Below are positions 32,201 to 40,654 of a stretch of DNA of 64,000 nucleotides, piece after piece. The notes under the pieces were generated by a model. The model was not told the origin of the DNA. It did not search any database and saw only the letters and a program-made list of their open reading frames with translations. A program made the position numbers and the translations under genes. The first letter of the stretch is position 1. The number at the start of each line of letters is the position of its first letter. The DNA comes from Globodera rostochiensis (Eukaryota; Nematoda; Chromadorea; Rhabditida; Heteroderidae), in NCBI GenBank assembly GCA_018350325.1, contig JAEVLN010000003.1, positions 2,527,214 through 2,591,213 of the forward strand, written 5' to 3'.

Positions 32201-35011
32201 GTTTGATCGGAGAGGCACCAGTTACGTGAAATAATCGGCTGTTGTTCGGGCTTATTGTTTGTCAGAGTCCTTCAAAAAAAGGCGACAAATTGTCTTAACC
32301 GATTTCAAACAAAAAAATGACTTTTTTACATTGCTGCTATGCTTTTGCTTCGTCTGTAATCTTTGACCAGATCACAAGAGCCCAACAAACTCTAAAAAAA
32401 TAACTTTAGACATTTTTAATTTCGGATTTAGCTCTTAAGCCTCCCTCCCCCTCTACTTTTTCTTCCAATTCGTTGGCGTCCTGCAGCCGTCCGCTGTTCC
32501 CATTGCCATTGATTGAGGTCGATGTCATCATTGTTGCGTTGTTGTTCGACTGTTGTTGATGTTCCTCAGCATAGGCCACCAACAAATGTGTCTTTTCCGC
32601 CATAAGCTTAAGCTTAGGCCTATGCCTAATGAACCCCCAAGCCAGGATGGCTTAGGCCTAAGGTAGGTTTAATCTTAGCTTCAGTCGGGACTGAATCAGC
32701 CATCGTGGGGGGATTCAGGCTGGTACATAGCTCTTGGGGAGTAGGGGTCAACTGCGTCTGGCCAACTGCGTCTGGCCAACTGCGTCTGGGCCGACTGCGT
32801 CTTGGGGCCAACTGCGTCTTGGGGCCAACTGCGTCTGGGCCAACTGCGTCTCGCCAAAAAAAATAAATTTTTTAAAAACCGAGTTTTATTGCAGTAAGTG
32901 GCTAATATTTGTTGTAGATTTAACAGGCTTTTCCTTTTAAATTTTTCGTGCATTTTTCAACATTTTGAAGCCAACATTGATTTCAGTAAAAAAAATTAAA
33001 TTTTTCAAAAAATGTTCGACTTTGGGTTCGGAGTTAGGAATTGGTCAATGGAGGGAGGCTAGATTCGTATTCTACGCCTCCGAATACTCCTAGAAACGAC
33101 TTTTTCTCGACTTTGAAATTTTTTTATTTTTTTCCCAAAAAATCATATATGTTGATCATGAGTAGATGATGTCATATGATAAATCTGATGTCATATTCAT
33201 GATCGCCGATCTCGATAACCCCCGAGTACGTCTCAGAATTGGATAAACCCTATATTAAAGCAAAAATTCGGGACCAGTGAGAGAGAGACAGGATTGGTTA
33301 CCTACATATTTTTTGTGATGAAAACCCAAAAAACGGGGTTTGTGAATCGGTTTAAATTTTGAAAAAAATTATTTTTAAAAAACTATCCCTGTTAGCAACC
33401 CCTATGCTAATATGGAGTTAGCTTTTTTACCAATAGTAAAAAAAAATTTTTTTAAATTTTGGTGAGACGCAGTTGGCCCAGACGCAGTTGGCTCAGACGC
33501 AGTTGGCCCCGAGACGCAGTTGGCCAGACGCAGTTGGCTCAGACGCAGTTGGCCAGACGCAGTTGACCCGCTTCGCTCTTGGGGGCTTTATTTTTTTAAC
33601 ATTATGCCAAACATCTTGCATTCCAGTCCATTTAAAAAACAGCCTGTTTTGGAAAAATTGGTAATGTAATCTAAAAGATGGGGGTCCCAAATTTTTTTTA
33701 AATTTAGTCTAAAAATTTGTAACCGGGGGTTCTTCGGGGGGGGGGGGGGCGCTGATCACGAATCTGACATCAGATTTTGTCAAATATTGATATTGTGGCT
33801 AAGATTTTTCATTAAATACTTGATTTTCGGTAATAGTAAAGTTAATGCTCTCCTTTTTCAAAAAATTAGTTTTTTGCAAAAAACCAAACAATTAAACAAA
33901 TTAATTTGGCTGTTTTAGACTTACCTTTTCAATATTTTATTGTAGAATTTAGAAAATCAATTTTTCGAAAAATCGAATTCGGGTCCGGGCTTCGAATGGA
34001 GAAATTTATTTAATTTTAAGTATGTTTAAAAACAAATTTCTCAACTATATTCGATTGACAAATTCCACCGGCTTTACCGGTGTTGGCTTGTCCCCGAAAA
34101 GGATCATCATCATCGGCTTTTCCATGTTGTTGCCGCCCATTGTTTGTATGAGCTGTTTGGCCGCTACACCCATCGCTTCGATCACTTTGTCCGCAATTTG
34201 ATCCGGCTTCAGATCACCATATTTTACGGATTGTTCGCTGCTGATCTGATCACCAAATTTGTCCTTGGCCACCTTCTCTGTACGGTGCTTCACTTGCCAA
34301 CGACTGACAACGAAATTTTTAAAAAAATGATTTTTTTTTTACCCAATTATTTTTTTGTTACAATAATTGCTTCTTCTTTTTTTGTCTAATTGATCATTAT
34401 TTTATTAAATAATTATGTAATTAAATTGATGAGAAAAATACCTCTGCATTGTATTCGCGCACTTTTTGACTCGTCATCTCATTGTACAACTAAAAATAAA
34501 TCAGATCTTTGGTAGAGAAGTGATTGGGGGGGGGGACGAGACGAGAGTGTGATTGGGGAAGCGGGGGACCGAGAATTAGAGGGGGGGGGAAGGCGGGGGA
34601 CGAGAATTAACTGATCGGGGGGGGGGGAGGGAGAGAAGTGATTGAGGACGGGGGCCGAGACCTGAGTGTGATTGGGGGGGCGGGTGACGAGAATTGGGGG
34701 GGGGGGGAGGGAAGGGACGAGAGACTGATCGGGGGCGGAGGGGAGGGAGAGAAGTGACAAAAATTTAAAAAATACGGGAATTTTTGATCATTTTTAAGAC
34801 AAAAATCCATGGGTTTCCGGACGCAAATGGCCGAACCGCCCGATTGTTGGTGCATTTGTTACTGCGCCGCAGAGGGTTCATCATGTTCGAGATGCCGGAA
34901 AGTGAACGCCATGCCTTAAACTTCCGCCTTGGGCGTGCAAACACCCAAGCACGAGAGGAAGAATTTATCGCATATTTTGCTTCTTTGCTTCAAAGTTTCA
35001 TTTCCTATTAG
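29293..35011 (+). CDS. stand-alone Fic-domain protein
   Basis: Fic proteins usually transfer AMP or related groups to target proteins. Three exons, 29293-29445, 31667-31903 and 34799-35011, all in phase 0, give 200 residues. Exon 1 starts MEARYKMEQHAREMREI. Exon 2 holds ELHTIALHPHRPVFAGRLRG, the helix pair with the glycine-arginine turn of Fic folds. The exon 2/3 junction gives AFLFFTKIHGFPDANGRTAR, the active-site motif HPFx(D/E)GNGR with Pro changed to Gly and the first Gly to Ala; the histidine, Phe, Asp, Asn-Gly and Arg are kept. There is no TPR region, signal peptide or clear inhibitory (S/T)xxxE(G/N) helix. The introns (2.2 and 2.9 kb) hold G-rich arrays, a foldback element and minus-strand coding pieces. 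Function and donor of the domain are unknown. Confidence 0.72.
29446..29965. repeat. G-rich GGACGAGAGACT array, Fic intron 1
   Basis: Irregular tandem copies built from GACGAGAGACTAATCGGGG, AGAAGTGATTGGGG and GGACGAGAATTGGGG separated by G-runs up to 14 bases. The same words recur at 30.8-31.6 kb and 34.5-34.8 kb. Confidence 0.85.
30064..30640 (-). CDS. BTB/POZ-domain protein, two exons seen, inside the Fic intron
   Basis: Exon 30250-30064 reads GTLLSRLNTFRRNRAFCDVV, LFVDGRELLAHRAMLAAISP and PLFDLFL, the N-terminal half of a BTB domain (FCDV.L.V.G.E..AHR..LA..SP.F..MF). It joins in phase to an upstream exon (lower edge 30336, donor GTGGGA) that ends WAEQEEMLAQADQTLLLKDD and MHK, and has Arg-rich segments and a C..C pair (GHCVFCRNGRELCHV). 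The rest of the BTB fold and any Kelch repeats are not found downstream. It may be a fragment, or its exons may lie among the repeats at 28-30 kb. It lies opposite in strand to the Fic gene that encloses it. Confidence 0.5.
30767..31640. repeat. G-rich array with about 130-base higher-order unit, Fic intron 1
   Basis: Repeats in the order GAGAGAAGTGATTGAGGGCG, GCGAAACGAGAGTGTGATTG, GGTAGCGGGTGACGAGAATT, GAGAGACTGATCGGGGGG, several times over. The long minus-strand frame here is an artefact of the array (Ser/Pro-rich). Confidence 0.88.
31915..32190. repeat. array of ACAAGAGAAGTATGTGGGGG units, Fic intron 2
   Basis: About six units of roughly 43 bases, each GGGACAAGAGAAGTATGTGG plus G-runs. 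It begins only about 25 bases after the exon 2 donor site. Confidence 0.88.
32406..32603 (-). CDS. small Gln/Asn-rich open frame inside Fic intron 2
   Basis: A 65-residue minus-strand frame begins MAEKTHLLVAYAEEHQQQSN, continues with a polar Asn/Gly stretch and ends acidic then basic (ELEEKVEGEGGL..). Composition is coding-like and the start is clean, but no splice partners or family are recognised. It may be the first exon or the whole of a small gene. It directly abuts a dispersed TTAGGCCTAAG repeat (32607-32665; also at 24.11-24.16 kb). Confidence 0.35.
   Translation of the reverse strand: MAEKTHLLVAYAEEHQQQSNNNATMMTSTSINGNGNSGRLQDANELEEKVEGEGGLRAKSEIKNV
32755..33568. repeat. foldback-like element 2: GACGCAGTTGGCC arms
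   Basis: Arm 1 (32755-32852) has about seven copies of CAACTGCGTCT(T)GGGGC. Arm 2 (33465-33568) has about seven copies of the reverse complement GACGCAGTTGGCC(C/A). A 610-base AT-rich spacer separates them. The spacer has a segment (33015-33105) also found at 24.36 kb, 41 kb and 47.7 kb. Confidence 0.85.
34045..34491 (-). CDS. C-terminal exons of an unrecognised gene inside Fic intron 2
   Basis: The final exon (about 34300-34045) encodes HRTEKVAKDKFGDQISSEQS, then KPDQIADKVIEAMGVAAKQL and ends FGDKPTPVKPVEFVNRI with a stop; codon use looks real. A preceding exon at about 34487-34440 reads LYNEMTSQKVREYNAE before a GTATTT donor. The exon join phase is ambiguous. It is a soluble, helical, lysine-rich protein end; no family is recognised. 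It lies antisense inside the Fic gene. Confidence 0.4.
34517..34760. repeat. G-rich GACGAGAATT array, Fic intron 2
   Basis: Same words as the arrays in intron 1 (GAGAGAAGTGATTG, GAGTGTGATTGGGG, GACGAGAATT) with G-runs. It ends about 40 bases before the exon 3 acceptor. Confidence 0.85.
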
Positions 35012-35160
35012 AGGGTGGTTGAGTTCTTTAATTTGTTATAATTTTAAATAAAAATTGTTGACAAAACTTGGCAAAATGGAAATTGTAAATACAAAAAAGA
35101 ATGGACGGGCCCCGTTTGTTAGCAAAATGATGGGACAAAATAGAAAATACGCAATGAAAA

Positions 35161-35692
35161 CCTCTGGCATAGACCCCGGCACTTGAGATTATTTGTGACT
35201 ATGAAATTAACATTGTATGATTTATGGGTTCGTATTTTATCTTCCACTAACATCGTATAACATTCAATCACACCGATCACACGCTCCCCACATATTTTAC
35301 CATCCATTTTGTTCCGAAGGAAAGGAAAATAGTGTGAGTTTGACGAAAAAGAAGAAATAGCGTGCTTGTCAGACGCTCACACACTCTAACTCTATCTCTA
35401 ACTATTTCTTCATTCCTCGCACGCTATTTTGCTCGTGATTTCATGTTAGTGCAGCAGGATTTGTACGGGCCTAGGTGTCCTGAAGAAAAAGAGAGTGCGA
35501 GGAAATGATGAAATAGTGTATCGCTTAGACGTGTCTCACACACGCTATTTCCCATTTCATCTAACACAGCGTGTGGTACTACGTGACCTGAATCACGAAC
35601 AAAATAGCGTGCGAGGAATGAAGAAATAGTTAGAGATAGAGTTAGAGTGTGTGAGCGTCATCACAAATGCCGGGGTCTACTCTGGCATATTT
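35161..35692. mobile_element. MITE with nested inverted repeats
   Basis: Outer ends CTCTGGCATAGACCCCGGCA (35162-35181) and TGCCGGGGTCTACTCTGGCA (35669-35688) are near-perfect reverse complements. Inside, 35373-35438 and 35594-35664 form a second long inverted repeat (TCTAACTCTATCTCTAAC / its complement). The centre has another small hairpin. No coding capacity, about 530 bases. Confidence 0.75.
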
Positions 35693-35999
35693 TGCTGGAC
35701 GGCAAAATCCTTTTTGCTGCAAAAATGTACATATCTCGTTTTGAAGAGAGAAACTTTGTAAACAAAAAGGCCTTTATTTAACCAAAACGCAGAGAAACTG
35801 CCCCCCCCCCTCGGATCTTTTTTGTTGACGTAAAAGTCACCGATACCGGTCACTCCCACCCATTAAAAATGAAATTTAATTTTACTTTTTCGGCTTGGTT
35901 ATTTGAGTTTTTTAACCAAAAATTTTGCCGAACGAGCGCGAATGTGTCAGTAAATTGCCGAAAAGCTTAGAGCCACAAATCCATTGAGAAAAACAGCAA

Positions 36000-37027
36000 A
36001 AGAACATTCCATATACTAATTCATTCATTTCATTCATTGATTCATTTGAAGGGGAGGAGGAAGGAGCGAGCGCCTTTCATCTTCAGGGGACTGGTTGAGA
36101 ATGAATGAATGGGGGGCGGGGAGTGGTGGGGGTGGGGGGAAGGTCGACGACGCGATGACGAAAGGGAGGGAGGGATTAACCACAGGGAGTGGAGGGGAAA
36201 GACGGCCTGGGCGGGACAACTCAGTACCACCGGGCGTGTCGTCGCCCGCCCCCAGAAGTTTTTTATGATCAACGACACTAAAAATTGACGTTTGGTGGCC
36301 GAGCGTACGCCTCACCCGCCCGCAACAACCAAACATACAAAATTGCCAGAACCGGTTCCGGTTTTTCCCAAAAGTCCCGATCCCGCTCAACCCTAGATTC
36401 AAATATTTAATGATTCCAATGAGATAAAAACTGAAAAAATATAAAAATTAGGGCACTTATGTAGATGAGGAGTCGCAGCTTTTTTAGAGCACGGGTCGAG
36501 ATTTTCCATATTTCTATTTGCATTGAAAATTTACATATAAAAAAACTAAATTTTTTTTTTCGTTTGGGGGGGGGGAGTACAAACACGGGCGGGTGGTGGT
36601 CATGTGTGTACAAGGAGAACATGTCGGACACGAGAGAGAGAGAACAGGCGACAGCGTGCACACTGTCAAAAGCCGCGGGCGGGAAAGGGCGCCGGCGGGC
36701 AGAGATCGCGTCCGCGATAGACACATGCGCTCTTATTCAATCATTTTTAATGGGTGTAAAAGAGGAAAGTGAAAGAAAGAAAATATGTGAACTGTTTCCA
36801 TTCACGCTCGTTTCTCTTCCCAGCTCTCTCCTTTGTTGGACTATTTCTCTCCTTTCCAACTCTGTTTGCTGTCGGTGCAGCAATTCAATTTGGACAGATT
36901 GATTAGCAAGTAATAGAGCTCGGACTTCTGGCCCCCCGCTTATTTGTTATTCCTGTGGTCCAGCAGGTGGTTTTAGAAATACCGGGGACTATCGATGAGG
37001 CCGGGCCTGGTTGACTGAGAATCCGAG
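36000..37027. other. low-complexity region, no supported gene
   Basis: Holds G/T- and CT-rich stretches, a GGTTCCGGTTTTTCCC / TCAACCCTAGA repeat end at about 36350-36395, and open frames on both strands without splice or family support. Confidence 0.4.
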
Positions 37028-37035
37028 GTACCTAC

Positions 37036-38046
37036 TAGTGATGCACGAGAGTCTCGGTCTCGAGTCTCGACTCGAGAAAAGTCTCGGGTTTTTTGGGTCT
37101 CGGTCTCGGTCTCGAGTCTCGGGTACTTGGTCTCGAAAATCGAGACTTTTTTGCACTGGTAAAGATGCCATTTTGGTGAGAAATCATTAAAGAATTATGT
37201 GCTTGAAAGATTTGAAAATACACAATTGAAAATTTAGAATCCTATAATACTTTGTCAACTTTCGGAATACAGTTCACGTATGGCGCAGTGGTTAAATTCT
37301 GTGTCGCTTACTCGATATTGTCGTCAGTTCTAGTCCCCCCAGTGAAATGAATTTTTCTTCATTTAAATTGATAATTAGATACTCCTTTTTACTGAATCTT
37401 AGTCAAACAACAAAAAAACATCACCCAGTAAACCTTATAAAAAGGCGATCTTTTTTTTGCAAATTTTTATGCATATTTTCACAATTAAATTCACTAAAGC
37501 TTCCATTTTTACCGCCATAAAAAGCTTCAAAAAATTACCACATTTCTAAATTTGGTAGCAAATCTCTCTACAAATCGAGTCAAAAATTCAAATTTTCTCG
37601 GCGGCGCCTATCGGCACCGCCGACCCCCCACCAAAAGTTAAGCAGAATTCGCAAAAAAAATAAAAAATTAATTTTTGAAAATTTCTTAACAAAAAAAAAT
37701 GCAATAAAACCCCCGAAAATACACTCCTAAATTGAACTTTTTTTAAATTCTTTTCCCGGCGGTTCCGATGGGCTGGACCATCGGACAAAAGCGTTCCAGA
37801 AATAAAAATGGGAATTTAAATTGTCGCGAAGTGTAAAAGTATTTATTTAAAATTTTTGGAGCTTAAAATAAAAAAATTTCAGTGAATTTCAAAAAAAATT
37901 TTCAAAAAAGTCTCGGTCTCGAGTCTCGACTCGAGAAAAGTCTCGGGTTTTTTGGGTCTCGGTCTCGGTCTCGAGTCTCGGGGTCAAGTCTCGGTCTCGG
38001 TCTCGAGTCTCGGGTCTCGGTAAATTTTGGGTCTCGTGCATCACTA
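37036..38046. mobile_element. hAT-type element with perfect 8-base target duplication
   Basis: Inverted ends TAGTGATGCACGAGA (37036-37050) and TCTCGTGCATCACTA (38032-38046), flanked by the perfect duplication GTACCTAC (37028-37035 and 38047-38054). Next to both ends lie directly repeated blocks of TCTCGGTCTCGAGTC words. The interior has a copy of the CGGCGGCGCCTATCGG module (37598-37625) and a tRNA-like stretch (37278-37340). No transposase. Confidence 0.9.
37278..37342 (+). other. tRNA-like (SINE-type) sequence inside the hAT element
   Basis: TATGGCGCAGTGGTTAAATT resembles an A box and GTCAGTTCTAGTCC a B box, about 35 bases apart, but the stems do not close well. Probably a tRNA-derived relic rather than a working tRNA. 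Confidence 0.4.
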
Positions 38047-38313
38047 GTACCTACCCACCCATACGGGCATGTTTTTTTTCTTCAAAATTCCGACCTCTAA
38101 TGATTAATGGGTTTTTTAAAGAAAAAAAAATTCAGGCATTGGCACGGTTAGCAATTTGCTTGACCCGAACTGCGCGTCCTCAAAAAAGCTCACTTTCTCA
38201 AAACCTCTCCGCCCCCGGCTCTAATATAATTTCATACATTTTCCAATTTGTTTCTTCCCCAAATAAACACAGCGGCTCAATTTTGGGGCTCTAGTTCGGA
38301 AAAGATTTAAATT

Positions 38314-38378
38314 TTGGCCTAGTGGTCTGTGTGCTTGTTAACAAAAAACGGTTGAGGGTTCGAATCCCCTCCTTGTAA
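38314..38378 (+). other. tRNA-like sequence
   Basis: TTGGCCTAGTGGTCTGTGTG followed by GAGGGTTCGAATCCCCTCC, which forms a good T-arm. The anticodon arm is irregular (GTTAACAAAAAAC), so a tRNA pseudogene or SINE head is more likely than an active gene. A second B-box hairpin, GTGGGTTCGAGTCCCACCC, stands alone at 39016-39034. Confidence 0.45.
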
Positions 38379-38633
38379 TTGCTAATTTTCGCTGATTTTA
38401 ATCAATTTTCATTTAATTGTGAAGAGCCAAATTCCGTAATTGCTTCATACCCAACCAATCCAAACAAAGTCTGTTTCAATTGAAAGCTCATGATGAGTAG
38501 AACTTATTTGTAAGCATAAGCTAAACTATTTGATGCCAATGAAAAAAGTTATGAGACCATAAGCCAATTTGGGTTATTTTTTCAAGGCTTTCAGACCTTC
38601 CGAACCGCTTAGTTTTTGCTTGTTCTGGTTACA

Positions 38634-39652
38634 CTACGTTTTGCCACCTTACATTTTGCCACCCCAGCAAAAATGTTACGTTTTGCCACCCCAGCAAAAA
38701 TGTTACATTTTGCCACCGTTACATTTTGCCACCCCAGCAAAAATGTTACGTTTTGCCACCCCAGCAAAAATGTTACGTTTTGCCACCCCAGCAAAAATGT
38801 TACATTTTGCCACCGTTACATTTTGCCACCCCAGCAAAAATGTTACGTTTTGCCACCCCAGCAAAAATGTTACATTTTGCCACCGTTACATTTTGCCACC
38901 CCAGCAAAAATGTTACGTTTTGCCTCCCCTGCAAAAACTATTCTTCAATTTTATTCATATTTTGACATTCATAACTTTTCTAACTTTTATATTAAATTTA
39001 TTGGGTGGAGGACGTGGGTTCGAGTCCCACCCGGGGTTACCATTTTGCCTATTCTTTACTAAAGATTAGCGGCCTGATTATTGACGATTTGGAGCAAGAT
39101 GAGAACAGCCAAAATGTGGACCCGGATGAGGATGAAGAAGCTGCCTAACAAGTTAAATGCGAAAAAGGCACAACGACGAGCGGAGCATTAGCTACTGCTT
39201 ACCCCCGCCTCTCTAAAAGTAAAACAGAATTTCAAAAAAAAAATTGATGTTGGATGAGGCAATTGAAGTTGAACAATGAGGAATATATTCTTGAATAATA
39301 AATCCACCATTGACAATTATGTACAATAAAAGATACCCCTCATTATCAATCCCGGTTCAACATGCTGATGCCGGTCCCGTGCAACCCTAGTACTATTCCA
39401 ACTGCATAGTACACTGGTCACAATTTACACCTTTGTCAGTCGCAATAAACCTTTCTTTTATATATATGTCGGGTGGCAAATTTCGTGGCAAAAAGTAATA
39501 TTTTTGCTGAGTAGGCAAAATGTAATATTTTTGCTGGGGTGGCAAAACGTAACATTTTTGCTGGGGTGGCAAAACGTAACATTTTTGCTGGGGTGGCAAA
39601 ATGTAAGGTGGCAAAACGTAATGGTGGCAAAATGTAAGGTGGCAAAACGTAC
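38634..39652. repeat. foldback-like element 3: CCCCAGCAAAAATGTTACGT arms
   Basis: Arm 1 (38634-38935) is about eleven copies of TACGTTTTGCCACC with or without CCAGCAAAAATGT. Arm 2 (39482-39652) is the reverse complement (ATTTTTGCTGGGGTGGCAAA, ACGTAAC). The spacer is about 545 bases. The frames in all six directions across the arms are artefacts. Confidence 0.88.
39061..39149 (+). CDS. possible terminal exon with an acidic tail
   Basis: In the spacer of foldback 3, behind an acceptor-like TTTACTAAAG, an open stretch reads ISGLIIDDLEQDENSQNVDP and DEDEEAA to a stop. Acidic C-terminal tails of this form are common. No upstream exon was found, so this may be a captured exon. Confidence 0.25.
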
Positions 39653-40654
39653 GGACACCGTTGGCACATGTTTGCATATGGATCTTTGGCCTAAATGAAT
39701 ATATGTCTCTTCAAACTTAATCAAATCAGATAAATTTGGTGTCATTTAAAAGCTCAGATTATTTATAAAATATGTTTTAGCGGGGAAAAAGTGATGGGCT
39801 CGTGTAAAAAAAATGTTACAAGGCCAAATTGGCCAAAATTTAGCTGTTTCTGTTTTTTGGGCCTAACATTCTTGAGAGCTATCCAATCGCTTAGCTCTTC
39901 CTTACAAATAGATTCTACGAATCAAGGGCTTTCGAATGGTACTAAATTCGAACAATTATTCTTGCATAATAATTTCTTTTTGCCATAAAATAGGTAAAAA
40001 AATAAAATGATGTCTTTCTGAGCGAAATTTTATCGTGAAACTACCTATTTTCCCACCTAAACTACCTATTATGTATTTCCTTATTTTGTTTTCTAGGGAT
40101 GGTAAAAGTTTGGAGAGGATCGGTAGTTGTAGAGAAAAGTTCTTAGATTCGAAGTGCGGGATGGTCAAAATTTTTATTAAAAAGGTGATAGAGAACGCCA
40201 AAACGAGAGATAGTTAGAGAAAAAAAGGAAATTTGTTTAATTCTCTGGCACTCTCTATTTATTGGCACACATCTCGTTTTTTGAGCCGCTGTGTAAAGGA
40301 ATTATAATTTGTTACAATTGAATATTTTTGATGCGACCTTCGCTTGCCACCAATCAGCGCCAAGAAATTGAGGAATTGGCCCAAAATTCGGCACTTTTGG
40401 AGGACCTTGCGATAGTGAGCAAAAACATTTTCTAAAAATTCAATTTTTTTTAATCGAAAATTCAGCTCCCTCGAAACTACAGCTTTGAAATACCGAAAAC
40501 AATTTGGAAAATCAAGTCGACCGATGCCAAAATTGGTGGGTTTTCATTAAACTAAAAAATTTTTCAAGCCTTGAAGGGTTTGCAAAATTTAAATTCTTAA
40601 GGATTTTCGAGGGTTCTGGTTGTAAATTACTAAAAAAGAAGGTTCTAGTCCGGT

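Noticed and set aside
38314..38378. Functional tRNA gene
   Set aside because: The T-arm is good but the anticodon arm does not pair properly, and similar B-box fragments nearby look like SINE relics.
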